Assembly: GCA_903858475.1 (NCBI GenBank)
Contig: CAIOIZ010000011.1
Span: 1-64,000 of the forward strand
DNA from: an uncultured Bacteroidota bacterium
Lineage (GTDB): Bacteria; Bacteroidota; Bacteroidia; Chitinophagales; Chitinophagaceae
Length of the DNA: 64,000 bases
Reading direction: 5' to 3'
Shown here: piece after piece, positions 39,310 to 49,196 of the stretch
Layout of the letters: each line of letters starts with the position of its first letter
Numbering within the stretch: position 1 is the stretch's first letter
Program-made: the position numbers and the translations under genes
The notes under the pieces: model-generated
The model's database searches: none
Told to the model about the DNA's origin: nothing
Seen by the model: the letters and a program-made list of their open reading frames with translations, nothing else

Positions 39310-41364
39310 ATGAATAAAATACAAATTACCCTTTTCCTTTGCTTGCTCAGCGGCATATCGTATTGCCAATTTAGCATTGACCCATCAAAAATCGATATCG
39401 TCAGAGACAGCTTTGGCGTACCGCATATTTTTGCCAAAACTGACGCAGAAGTCTCCTATGGATTGGCCTGGGCCGAAGCAGAAGATGATTTCAAAAGCAT
39501 GCAGGAAACCATATTGCCCGCCAAAGGACTAATGGCCAGTGTGCAAGGAAAGAAGGGAGCTGCAGGGGATTATGCATTTGCTTTATTTCGCTGCAAGGAA
39601 ATAACCATTGAAAAATGGAATACACTCTCCCCCGCCTTTCTGCAATTAATCAATGGCTATGTACAAGCCATGAATGATTATGCGGTGAAACACCCTGAAC
39701 TAGTTACACACAAAAAAATATTTCCCATCACCCCACAAGAATATGTCTCTTCGGCAGTTTTTGCACTTACTATTTTTAATGGTGCAGATCAAGCACTCTT
39801 TCGAATTTTTAAAAACGCAGAATGGGAACTCCCCGAATTAAATAAAAAAGGAAGTAATTCGGCCGCCATCAGTGCCACTAAAACAACCAGTGGAGAAGCA
39901 TTTCTTTTAATCAATGCACATCAACCCAATACTGGACCTCAAGCATTTTATGAAGCACATTTATGCAGTGAAGAAGGACTTAATATTACCGGTGGATTAT
40001 TAGCTGGCGGTCCCTGCATTTTACATGGTGTGAACGAAAATCTCGGATGGGCACATACCGTAAATTATTGCGACCGGATGGATGAATTTCAATTAGAAAT
40101 GAATCCCAATAATCCTTTGCAATACAAATTTGATGACCACTGGGAAAACCTAGAAGTAAAAACAATTAAACTTAAAATAAGAGGAATACCCATCAAAATT
40201 AAAAGAAAACTTTACTGGAGCAAATATGGGGCTACCATGAAGAACAAGCAAGGATTTTTCTCCATCCGCCTCGGAGCCAATATGCGCATTGGTGTGTTAC
40301 AACAGTGGTATGAAATGGACAAAGCAAAAAATTTTACTGAGTTTTATACAGCCCTGAGCAAACAAGAATTGAGCATGTTTAATATCATGTACGCCGATAA
40401 ACATGATACCATTTTTTACATCAATAATGCACTAATGCCAATCAGAGATACGGCAGCTGCATTTAATTGGACAAGAACCCTACCAGGCAATACCAGCAAA
40501 ACTTTATGGACTCAATTCAGAAAAATAAAAGCCTTACCACAATACATAAATCCAACATCGGGTTTTCTTTTCAATACCAATCATTCTTCCTTTTTGGCCA
40601 GTGGACCTGCAGATAATTTAAAAGCAGCTGACTTTCCAAAAACGGATGGCTGGGAACAGTATCAATTAAATAGAAGCGTTCGCTTTCTTGAACTTTTTCC
40701 GCAACAGTCCTTATTATCGTATGAGCAGTTTAAAGCAATTAAGTTTGATAAACAATTACCCTCCACCTTACAATATCAATATCAACTGGATAGCATGTTA
40801 TTATTGGATGAGCAACAATATCCCAACCTAGCTCCCTTGATGAATTGTTTTAAAAACTGGAATAAACGCGGGGATATAGAAAGTAAAGGAGCTGCTATTT
40901 TTCTGCTGACCTATGAGTACTTGAAGAAAAATTTACAAGGGCAGCCCCCCCGTAAAATTAGTAAGCAAGAAGCATTAGATACCTATCAATATGTATTGAA
41001 CTACTTTCAAAAAAACTTTAACCGCATAGACATTCAACTTGGGGAGCTTCAACAACTCGTGCGTGGTAACAATAGCTGGCCACTGGGTGGGCTACCCGAT
41101 CAGCTAAGTCCACAATGGACTGAACCCTACAAAGCTGGAGTTTTGAAATCGGTAGGTGGAGATGGATTAATCATCTTTGCAAAATTTCCAAAGCAAGGGC
41201 TTCCACAAATTGAAAGTATCAACATGTATGGCGCGAGTGCTCAACCCAGTAGTAAACATTTTGATGACCAGGTTCCACTGTATTTGAAGCAGCAAACTAA
41301 AAAGATGTCACTGGACAAATCAACGGTATATAAAAATGCAGAACGCATTTATCATCCAGAATAG
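39310..41364 (+). CDS. Penicillin acylase family protein (Ntn hydrolase)
   Basis: IDIVRDSFGVPHIFAKTDAEVSYGLAWAEAEDDF; KGSNSAAIS autoprocessing/Ser nucleophile; NENLGWAHTVNYCDRMDEFQLEM. Confidence 0.85.
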   Translation: MNKIQITLFLCLLSGISYCQFSIDPSKIDIVRDSFGVPHIFAKTDAEVSYGLAWAEAEDDFKSMQETILPAKGLMASVQGKKGAAGDYAFALFRCKEITIEKWNTLSPAFLQLINGYVQAMNDYAVKHPELVTHKKIFPITPQEYVSSAVFALTIFNGADQALFRIFKNAEWELPELNKKGSNSAAISATKTTSGEAFLLINAHQPNTGPQAFYEAHLCSEEGLNITGGLLAGGPCILHGVNENLGWAHTVNYCDRMDEFQLEMNPNNPLQYKFDDHWENLEVKTIKLKIRGIPIKIKRKLYWSKYGATMKNKQGFFSIRLGANMRIGVLQQWYEMDKAKNFTEFYTALSKQELSMFNIMYADKHDTIFYINNALMPIRDTAAAFNWTRTLPGNTSKTLWTQFRKIKALPQYINPTSGFLFNTNHSSFLASGPADNLKAADFPKTDGWEQYQLNRSVRFLELFPQQSLLSYEQFKAIKFDKQLPSTLQYQYQLDSMLLLDEQQYPNLAPLMNCFKNWNKRGDIESKGAAIFLLTYEYLKKNLQGQPPRKISKQEALDTYQYVLNYFQKNFNRIDIQLGELQQLVRGNNSWPLGGLPDQLSPQWTEPYKAGVLKSVGGDGLIIFAKFPKQGLPQIESINMYGASAQPSSKHFDDQVPLYLKQQTKKMSLDKSTVYKNAERIYHPE

Positions 41365-41374
41365 TTGATAAAAT

Positions 41375-42592
41375 CTACATAGACGAGATCACTTGCTTTA
41401 TTCGATCACAAGCTAGTAGAATATCAGCATCACTGATAGTAAGTGGTGGTGCAATACGCAAACAATTAGATGCAAAAAGAAACCAATCGGTAAAAACAGC
41501 AAGCCCTCCATCGGTAGCTGCAATCAATGCGTCGATAACTGATTTATTGATTTCAAAATTTTCAAATTCAATCGCAATCATTAATCCCTTGCTTCGAATA
41601 CTTATTTTTTTGGAAGCTGGTAATTCATGCATCCAACTTGACAAAGCATGAATAAATAACCTTTCTTTTTCATTCACCGATTCAACAATATTTTCTTCCA
41701 ACAATACCCTAAAAGCGGCTAATCCTGCTGCACAGCATACAGGATGTCCACCAAAGGTATTGATATGACCCAAAACGGGATTATGCGATAAACTATCCAT
41801 GATCTTCTTGTCCGCTACAAAGGCACCCAAAGGCATTCCCCCACCCAATGCCTTACCTAATAATAAAATATCAGGTACAATATCAAATTGTTCAAAAGCC
41901 CACAGACTTCCGTTACGTCCAAATCCACATTGAATTTCATCTAAAACCAACAAAGTACCTGTTTGGGTACATTTATCTCTTAACGCTTTTAACCATGCTT
42001 TGCTAGGTACTATTACGCCTGCCTCTGCCTGAATGGTTTCTGCAATTACACAGGCAGTACGAGTAGTAATTTGCTCCAGGTCTTCCATAGAATTATACCG
42101 CAGTTGAAGTATATCGGGTAATAATGGTCGAAATGCATTTCGCCAATACTCATCCCCCATAATACTCAATGCGCCTTGTGTACTACCATGATAAGAATGC
42201 TTAAAGGAAACAATTTGAGTTCTATTGGTATAGCGCTTCGACAGTTTCATAGCCCCTTCTGTTGCTTCGCTGCCACTAGCAGTAAAGAATACTGCATTTA
42301 AGGAGTTGGGCAAATAAGAACTAAGCATCTGCGCATATTGTACCTGTGGACTCTGCACCAATTCGCCGTAGACCATTATGTGCATGTACTGATCTACCTG
42401 CTGCTTAATAGCCGCAATAACCTTAGGATGCCCATGCCCAATATTACAAACACTAATGCCTCCAATTAAATCAATGTATTCTTTTTCAGTTACATCCACC
42501 AAACGGCAACCGTAGGCCCGTATAATTTCCAATGCCAATGGCGCTGTTGAAGTTTGTCCCACATGCGACAGAAAAAGTTCCCGATTGTTCAT
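41375..42592 (-). CDS. Class III PLP-dependent aminotransferase
   Basis: DLIGGISVCNIGHGHPKVIAAI, SGSEATEGAMKLSKRYT, LVLDEIQCGFGRNG, LLGKALGGGMPLGAFVA; start at 42592. Confidence 0.9.
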   Translation of the reverse strand: MNNRELFLSHVGQTSTAPLALEIIRAYGCRLVDVTEKEYIDLIGGISVCNIGHGHPKVIAAIKQQVDQYMHIMVYGELVQSPQVQYAQMLSSYLPNSLNAVFFTASGSEATEGAMKLSKRYTNRTQIVSFKHSYHGSTQGALSIMGDEYWRNAFRPLLPDILQLRYNSMEDLEQITTRTACVIAETIQAEAGVIVPSKAWLKALRDKCTQTGTLLVLDEIQCGFGRNGSLWAFEQFDIVPDILLLGKALGGGMPLGAFVADKKIMDSLSHNPVLGHINTFGGHPVCCAAGLAAFRVLLEENIVESVNEKERLFIHALSSWMHELPASKKISIRSKGLMIAIEFENFEINKSVIDALIAATDGGLAVFTDWFLFASNCLRIAPPLTISDADILLACDRIKQVISSM

Positions 42593-42689
42593 AATTGCAA
42601 AGTTCGTAAAGAAACTGGTAATAATAAATCTTTGGCTAAATTGCAATGATAGCTAGAGCTGACTTATTCTCAAACTAATACAATTTTTT

Positions 42690-43223
42690 ATGCCCGTTAT
42701 CTTACCAGTTAAAAATGTTTGGCCTGAATTTGGGGAAAATACTTTTATCGCGCCAAACGCTACCATTGTTGGAGATGTTAAAACCGGTGCTGATTGCAGT
42801 ATTTGGTTCAATGCCGTTATAAGAGGAGATGTAAATTTTATTAAGCTAGGAAACAAGGTAAATGTTCAGGATGGAGCCATCCTGCATTGCACTTACGAAA
42901 AATGTGGTACACTAATTGGAAATAATGTCAGCATTGGACACAATGCAATTGTACATGGATGCGTTATAGAAGACGATGTGCTGGTTGGTATGGGGGCCAT
43001 AATTATGGACAACGCCCATATAGGGTCTAATAGCATCATTGCTGCAGGAGCGGTGGTTTTAGAAAACACAAGGGTAGAACCTGGTTCCATTTATGCAGGC
43101 GTCCCTGCTAAAAAAGTTAAAGACATTAGTCAGGAGAAAATAAAAGGAGAAATAGATAGAATCGCAAATAATTATCTGACATATAGTAGTTGGTTTAAAA
43201 CACCAAATGAAGAAGGTCAATAA
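42690..43223 (+). CDS. Gamma-carbonic-anhydrase-like hexapeptide-repeat protein
   Basis: Left-handed beta-helix repeats; DCSIWFNAVIRGDVNFIKLGNKVNVQDGAILHC, IGHNAIVHGCVIEDDVLVGMGAIIMD. Confidence 0.9.
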   Translation: MPVILPVKNVWPEFGENTFIAPNATIVGDVKTGADCSIWFNAVIRGDVNFIKLGNKVNVQDGAILHCTYEKCGTLIGNNVSIGHNAIVHGCVIEDDVLVGMGAIIMDNAHIGSNSIIAAGAVVLENTRVEPGSIYAGVPAKKVKDISQEKIKGEIDRIANNYLTYSSWFKTPNEEGQ

Positions 43224-43257
43224 GTTGAATTGCAGATAATTATTTTATCTTTAAAAT

Positions 43258-43452
43258 ATGAAAAAAATAATACTAGCCTTTTTTGCTATCTCCCTCCTTT
43301 CGAGTGGTTGTTTTATCACTCGTATTTTTCATAAAAAAGAAAAATATGGTTGTCCAAGTGATGGCCGAAACGTAGGTGCTGAAAAGATTTTAGCAGGGGA
43401 AAAAGTAAAGAAGGCCAAATACAAGGGTGGGAGAAAAAGTTATAGTGAATAA
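43258..43452 (+). CDS. Small hypothetical lipoprotein
   Basis: MKKIILAFFAISLLSSGCF lipobox; short basic tail. Confidence 0.55.
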   Translation: MKKIILAFFAISLLSSGCFITRIFHKKEKYGCPSDGRNVGAEKILAGEKVKKAKYKGGRKSYSE

Positions 43453-43506
43453 GGTGGGCCTTGCATCCTTGAATGACAGTTAGATTTTAAACCAAATCCT
43501 AATACA

Positions 43507-43809
43507 ATGTCTTACCATTTAACCACTGACCACGGGGGTACAGAAGCCGTCATAGATGATAATTGTGGTCTCAGCAAATTCTATGCAATTGCCAACACCT
43601 TAGCTGAAGAATTACAGGTAAAGTTTTTAACACAAATTGACGATGCCGATTCGCTAGACTGGGATTTCCAGTACAAAGAAAATTTCCTTACCCTACATTA
43701 CAGCATTTTTAATGGAGTTAGTATACTTCCCTTGCATTTAAAAAGTGCAAAAAAACAAAACAATGCGGTATTGGAACTAGCACAATTTCTAGAAGAAAGG
43801 GCTTATTAA
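43507..43809 (+). CDS. Hypothetical protein
   Basis: Compact ORF (100 aa) fitting the gap before rsgA; no recognised motif. Confidence 0.55.
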   Translation: MSYHLTTDHGGTEAVIDDNCGLSKFYAIANTLAEELQVKFLTQIDDADSLDWDFQYKENFLTLHYSIFNGVSILPLHLKSAKKQNNAVLELAQFLEERAY

Positions 43810-44736
43810 TCAGTAATTTTTCTCATCAATTGAATCAATGATATGGCGGTAACTGATGTAGCGTTCAGGTGAAATATGTCCTGCTTCTACCGCTTCCTTG
43901 ATTGCACATTGTGGTTCATTGATGTGAAGACAATTATTAAACTGACAATGATTTAAGAGTGCTGCCATCTCAGGATAGTAATGAGACAATTCCTGTTTAT
44001 TGATATCCACTAAACCCAATTCCCTGATACCTGGTGTATCTACAATACTTCCACCAAATGGGAGATCAAACATCTCCGAAAACGTAGTAGTATGCATTCC
44101 TTTTCCACTCCAGCCACTTACATCCTGGGTTTTAAGCTGCAACTGAGGAAGCACTTTATTTAAAAAAGAAGACTTGCCTACTCCACTATGTCCGCTGATA
44201 AGCGTCGTTTTATCCTTCAGCAACAATTTTACTTCCTCCACCCCTTCCTCCTTTTCTACACTAATACCTTTAACAACATACCCGATTTTTTCATAAATAG
44301 AACGCAAATTTCCTAATTGCTCCATTTCTTTTTTCCGATATAAATCGGTTTTATTAAAAACAATAATGGCAGGTATATGAAAAGATTCAGCAGAAACTAA
44401 AAACCGATCAATAAAACCCTGGGAGGTTTTGGGATCCTTTAAAGTAGCAAACAATAAGGTCTGATCTAAATTGGATGCAATGATATGATGTTGGTTCTTA
44501 TTCGCTGGGGATAGTCGAGTAATATAATTATTTCGTTTACCAATATCCGTAACCATAACTGTGCCCTCTAATTCATTTTCTAATTCAATGGTTACTGTAT
44601 CTCCCACTGCAATAGGATTGGTACTGCTTAAGCCATCTATTTTGAAAATTCCTTTCAACCGGGCATTGTACAATCGTCCGTCTGCTGCTTTTACAACATA
44701 CCAACTTCCAGTAGATTTATAAACAATGGCTTTCAT
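43810..44736 (-). CDS. rsgA: Ribosome small subunit-dependent GTPase A
   Basis: Circularly permuted GTPase: VFNKTDL (G4), LISGHSGVGKSSFLN (G1), VDTPGIRELG (G3); C-terminal Cys/His Zn motif CQFNNCLHINEPQCAIKEAVE. Confidence 0.93.
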   Translation of the reverse strand: MKAIVYKSTGSWYVVKAADGRLYNARLKGIFKIDGLSSTNPIAVGDTVTIELENELEGTVMVTDIGKRNNYITRLSPANKNQHHIIASNLDQTLLFATLKDPKTSQGFIDRFLVSAESFHIPAIIVFNKTDLYRKKEMEQLGNLRSIYEKIGYVVKGISVEKEEGVEEVKLLLKDKTTLISGHSGVGKSSFLNKVLPQLQLKTQDVSGWSGKGMHTTTFSEMFDLPFGGSIVDTPGIRELGLVDINKQELSHYYPEMAALLNHCQFNNCLHINEPQCAIKEAVEAGHISPERYISYRHIIDSIDEKNY

Positions 44737-44775
44737 TCAAACACGAATTTCATAAATTAAAATGACAATGGCTAA

Positions 44776-45780
44776 TTAAGGAAATTTACGAAACACGGTA
44801 TAGCGCAATAATACCTCCAAAAATAAAAATACTAAGGCCGCTATCACAAAAGGGAAGAATTGTTCGGTATATCGAGTAATCGTGGATATTTCTACTTTTG
44901 ACTTTTCTAGCGTGTCTATTTCATTGTAAATATTGGCCAGACTGGCATTGTCTTTGGCTCGATAATATTTGCCTCCAGTTTCATTTGCAATTTCTGTAAG
45001 CAAGTTTTCATCAATGCTCACTTTCGCTTCTTGGTAAACAATATCACCAGTTGGCAATTGTACTGGTTGCTTAGCGTAGCCATCGGTACCTACTCCAATT
45101 GTATACACTTTAATCGCAAAAGCCTTGGCTATTTCTTTGGCTGTTTTGGGATCTATCAAACCGCCATTATTCTCCCCATCGGTCAACAAAATAATTACTT
45201 TAGAGCTGGCCTTACTCGACCGAATCCGGTCAACACCTGTACTCAAGCCACTACCGATGGCTGTGCCATCTTCCAATAACCCATTGTGAATATTTTCAAT
45301 AGCCGCTAATAAAACAGAGTGATCGGTGGTCAAAGGGCATTGCGTAAAACTTTCGCCTGCAAAAATCACAATCCCTATTCGGTCAGTTTGCCTTTTATTT
45401 ACAAAGTCAGTAGCTACTGCTTTTGCCGCTTCCAGTCTATTCGGTTGAAAATCTTGTGCCGTCATACTTCCACTAACATCAATACACAGCACAATATCAA
45501 CACCTTCCCCTTCGGCCTGTTGCACATCGTTCTTTGTTTGTGGGCGAGCCAATGCCACTGTAATACACACAATACTAAATACCCGTAAGAAAAATGGCAA
45601 GTGAATTAAAATCGTTTTGAAAGACGACAATTGAGTTGCACTCAAATCAGAAACCATAATACTTCCACTGCGTTTATTCCTACTAGTGATATAATAGTAT
45701 ATCAATACAGGTATTACAAGCAGCCCTATAAAAAACCAGGGAAAAGCAAAACTAATATCGTTGAAATATTCGAGCAGCAA
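44776..45780 (-). CDS. VWA domain protein, BatA-like
   Basis: IVLCIDVSGSMTAQDFQPNRLEAAK (MIDAS DxSxS); N- and C-terminal TM segments. Confidence 0.9.
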   Translation of the reverse strand: MLLEYFNDISFAFPWFFIGLLVIPVLIYYYITSRNKRSGSIMVSDLSATQLSSFKTILIHLPFFLRVFSIVCITVALARPQTKNDVQQAEGEGVDIVLCIDVSGSMTAQDFQPNRLEAAKAVATDFVNKRQTDRIGIVIFAGESFTQCPLTTDHSVLLAAIENIHNGLLEDGTAIGSGLSTGVDRIRSSKASSKVIILLTDGENNGGLIDPKTAKEIAKAFAIKVYTIGVGTDGYAKQPVQLPTGDIVYQEAKVSIDENLLTEIANETGGKYYRAKDNASLANIYNEIDTLEKSKVEISTITRYTEQFFPFVIAALVFLFLEVLLRYTVFRKFP

Positions 45781-45786
45781 AATAAA

Positions 45787-46740
45787 TTAACTAGATTTAG
45801 TTGAATGATTGGATAAAAACTGAATAGCAGCAATAATCATTTCTTTGCATCGGCGACTGTCTTCTTCAGCCGGTAGATATTTTGCAAACTTAACGGCATC
45901 GCCTGTACGTAAAGCTATGGCAATTTCTCTTAATCGATCCTGCTCAAAACCATCATTGGATAAATGAATCAAAACATCATAGCTGGTATTTCCCAACATA
46001 TTTTTCTGCAATCGCCGACTGATATATTGACGAAAAATAAACGACAAACGGGTATGAAATATCTTTATATCGGCTCGCTGTTGCAAGTTCAATTGCTCCA
46101 ATTGCTTAATAGCCAATAGTGCTTCTTCCAAAGCCGACAATTGGTCTTTTGCAGATAGCAATGGATTTTTTTTCCTTCTTTTTTTAAACCACCACCATAT
46201 ACCTAGTAAAAAAACCAATACCCCAACAGCTATCATTGTATACTTCCACCATTCACTCGGTAGAGAAACATTTCGAATAGGTTTTATATCCCGCAATTGA
46301 CCAGAACTGTCTGGCACTGCATAATTTACATTAACTAGAAAAGAATCAATCCACTGGTTATAGGTGGTGTCATCTTTTACTGGATCAAAATTTACAGGTA
46401 AGGAAGGTGTATTCCAAGCACCACTGTCAAAGCTTGTAAATCGGATTGTCTGCTGAACAGTAATAAGTTCTTTATCACGAATCGTATCTGGCTTTGATTG
46501 ATCCAATTTTTCGAAATGTGCTAAGGAATCAGGAAAAACAGGAAGGTGTAAACGATAATCGGCAATAGGAAATGTGGCGCTCAAATGAATATTAAATGGC
46601 TCCCCTATTAATATATTTTTTTTATCAATAGTAGTTTGCAAACTAGGAAATTGAGCCATCACATTTGAAGAATGTACAAATGAAAGTATCAACAGAAAAT
46701 AAACACAACGAATCATATAGGAATACTTAGTGCGCATCAA
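45787..46740 (-). CDS. Bat-operon membrane protein (BatD-like or accessory)
   Basis: Signal peptide, beta-rich periplasmic part, central TM (MIAVGVLVFLLGIWWWFKKRRKK), cytoplasmic helical tail; located between DUF58 and BatA genes. Confidence 0.6.
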   Translation of the reverse strand: MMRTKYSYMIRCVYFLLILSFVHSSNVMAQFPSLQTTIDKKNILIGEPFNIHLSATFPIADYRLHLPVFPDSLAHFEKLDQSKPDTIRDKELITVQQTIRFTSFDSGAWNTPSLPVNFDPVKDDTTYNQWIDSFLVNVNYAVPDSSGQLRDIKPIRNVSLPSEWWKYTMIAVGVLVFLLGIWWWFKKRRKKNPLLSAKDQLSALEEALLAIKQLEQLNLQQRADIKIFHTRLSFIFRQYISRRLQKNMLGNTSYDVLIHLSNDGFEQDRLREIAIALRTGDAVKFAKYLPAEEDSRRCKEMIIAAIQFLSNHSTKSS

Positions 46741-46746
46741 TACTTT

Positions 46747-47616
46747 TTAATTACGGCCAATAAAAAATTGTTGTAAAATTTTTACATAATCCTCATCAGT
46801 TTTCACATGCAACAATTCTGCACCAGCCTTCCTGAAACTAAGTTTACAGATTTCACTTTGCTTCATAAAATGTTGATGATACTGATACCTTACCATGGCA
46901 TTACTACTATCCACCCACCGGCTGAAACCAGTTTCAGCATCTTGCAATTGCAGTAATCCTGCATCGGGCAATTGCATATCCATCACATCATATACCCTAA
47001 TCCCTATTACATCATGTTTGTTACCAATAACCTTCAAATCATTTTCATAGCCGGCATCCAAAAAATCACTCAATAGAAAAGCAATGCTTTTTTGCTTTAC
47101 GTTATGACTGAAAAATTTTATAGCTTCGGCTAAATGGGTGCCCCGTTTTTGTGGGGTAGCTGTTAATAATTCTCGAACGATATACAAAGCATGTTGTCGG
47201 CCTTTTTTAGGAGCAATGTATTTATCCACCTTATCACTGAAAAAAATAACGCCCACTTTATCATTATTGCTCACTGCACTAAAACATAAAACTGCTGCCA
47301 TTTCAGTGATGAGTTCTTTTTTCTGCCGCGCCACCGTACCAAATAGATTGCTGGCACTGGTATCAATCAAAAGCATTACTGTTAACTCTCTTTCTTCTTC
47401 AAATACCTTTGTAAACGTATGACCAAAGCGAGCACTTACATTCCAATCAATAAATCGTACGTCATCCCCAGCGTAATATTCACGCACTTCTCTAAAACTC
47501 ATCCCCTTTCCCTTAAAGGCAGAATGATATTCCCCCGTAAATAAATGCGTGGTAATTTTCTTGCTTTTTATTTCAAGCTCTCTAACCTTCCTTAATATTT
47601 CTTCGGTAGTTAACAT
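46747..47616 (-). CDS. DUF58 domain protein
   Basis: GEYHSAFKGKGMSFREVREYYAGDDVRFIDWNVSARFG; VMLLIDTSASNLFG. Confidence 0.92.
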   Translation of the reverse strand: MLTTEEILRKVRELEIKSKKITTHLFTGEYHSAFKGKGMSFREVREYYAGDDVRFIDWNVSARFGHTFTKVFEEERELTVMLLIDTSASNLFGTVARQKKELITEMAAVLCFSAVSNNDKVGVIFFSDKVDKYIAPKKGRQHALYIVRELLTATPQKRGTHLAEAIKFFSHNVKQKSIAFLLSDFLDAGYENDLKVIGNKHDVIGIRVYDVMDMQLPDAGLLQLQDAETGFSRWVDSSNAMVRYQYHQHFMKQSEICKLSFRKAGAELLHVKTDEDYVKILQQFFIGRN

Positions 47617-47633
47617 GAATACTATACGCCCAA

Positions 47634-48635
47634 TTAGGGCACATTGACAACTCTTAAAATTTCATTGATAATCTGTTCTACATTTACGCTTTCAGCTTCT
47701 GCCTCATAGGTTAAACCTATACGATGCCTTAATACATCTTTACAAATTCCTCTTACATCTTCTGGTATTACATAAGCACGTTTATTTAAAAATGCATATG
47801 CTTTGGCCGCAAGTGCCAAATTAATACTGGCCCTTGGACTTCCACCAAAACCAATCAATGGTTTTAATTTGGCCAAATTGTATTTGTCAGGAAATCGAGT
47901 AGCAAAGACAATATCCAGAATATATTGCTCTACTTTTTCATCGAGGTATACCTGTCTTACCAACTCTCTTGCTGACAAAATTTCGCTGGAAGAAGCCACT
48001 GGATTGATGGGAGGGAAATTCATCCCCATCGTATTCTGACGAATAATCAACTGTTCCTCGGCTTTACTCGGATAATCTACAATTACTTTCAACATAAACC
48101 GATCTACTTGTGCCTCGGGTAAGGGATATGTACCTTCTTGCTCAATTGGATTTTGAGTGGCCAATACTAGAAATGGTTCTTCTAATGGGTAGGTGGTATC
48201 TCCAATGGTTACCTGCCTTTCCTGCATGGCTTCTAATAATGCACTCTGTACTTTTGCGGGGGCCCTATTGATCTCATCTGCCAAAATGAAATTTGAAAAT
48301 ATAGGTCCTTTACGAACCACAAATTCATTTTTTGATTGATTGTAAATCATTGTTCCAATCACATCAGCAGGCAATAAGTCGGGGGTAAACTGAATACGAC
48401 TGAAATTCGTTTTTACAGTTTGTGCCAAGGATTTGATGGCAAGGGTTTTTGCCAATCCAGGCACGCCTTCCAATAAAATATGCCCCTTGCTTAGCAATCC
48501 TATGAGCAATCGCTCAACCATGCCCTGCTGACCTACAATCACTTTTCCCAATTCCTCATGAATCCTGGTTACAAATGCAGCTGCATGTTCAATTTTTTCA
48601 TTCAACAAGCGAATGTCTTCTGAAGTTTGTATCAT
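47634..48635 (-). CDS. MoxR family AAA ATPase
   Basis: LLEGVPGLAKTLAIKSLA, FTPDLLPADVIGTMIY, NFILADEINRAPAKVQSALLEAMQE, TQNPIEQEGTYPLPEAQVDRF; start at MIQTSEDIR (48635). Confidence 0.93.
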   Translation of the reverse strand: MIQTSEDIRLLNEKIEHAAAFVTRIHEELGKVIVGQQGMVERLLIGLLSKGHILLEGVPGLAKTLAIKSLAQTVKTNFSRIQFTPDLLPADVIGTMIYNQSKNEFVVRKGPIFSNFILADEINRAPAKVQSALLEAMQERQVTIGDTTYPLEEPFLVLATQNPIEQEGTYPLPEAQVDRFMLKVIVDYPSKAEEQLIIRQNTMGMNFPPINPVASSSEILSARELVRQVYLDEKVEQYILDIVFATRFPDKYNLAKLKPLIGFGGSPRASINLALAAKAYAFLNKRAYVIPEDVRGICKDVLRHRIGLTYEAEAESVNVEQIINEILRVVNVP

Positions 48636-48863
48636 ATGTATACTTTTAATACGGCCTATACATTTCCGAAACGACACTTTCCTGATTTCGTTCGGACGAA
48701 TATATGGTCTCAAAAATTTGTTGCCCGAAATTACAAACAAAGCTGCAACTAAATTTTGCTCTATTGGATAAAGTGAAAAATACTTTGTTAAAACCTTTTT
48801 TACTGCGTACTTGATACAGGCCTTATTCAGAATTGCTATAACTTTATCAATAAATCTTTCATT

Positions 48864-49196
48864 ATGGTTGACCAACATCTTATTACTACTGCCAATAACC
48901 TAGAAGGTTATCGCATCAGCAAACACCTGGGAATTGTAAGAGGTATTACCGTAAGAAGCCGAAGCCTATTGGGGAATATTGCCGGTGGCTTTCAAACTCT
49001 TTTTGGCGGTAAGATTTCTATTTATGTAGCCCTCTGCGAAAAAACCAGACTCGAAGCCTATCAATTAATGCTAGAACATGCCAGTGAATTAGGTGCCAAT
49101 GCAATCATTAACATGCGGTATGACGCCAATGAAGTAATGAATGGTGTAACAGAAGTATTGGCCTATGGCACAGCCGTAGTAGTAGAAAAAAACTAA
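48864..49196 (+). CDS. YbjQ family protein (heavy-metal-binding domain)
   Basis: NLEGYRISKHLGIVRGITVRSRS, ASELGANAIINMRYDANEVMNGVTEVLAYGTAVVVE. Confidence 0.88.
   Translation: MVDQHLITTANNLEGYRISKHLGIVRGITVRSRSLLGNIAGGFQTLFGGKISIYVALCEKTRLEAYQLMLEHASELGANAIINMRYDANEVMNGVTEVLAYGTAVVVEKN

Noticed and set aside
48636-48878. 81-aa N-terminal extension of the MoxR ORF
   Set aside because: Overlaps the divergent YbjQ gene start, is basic and non-conserved-looking; MoxR proteins plausibly start at MIQTSEDIR.
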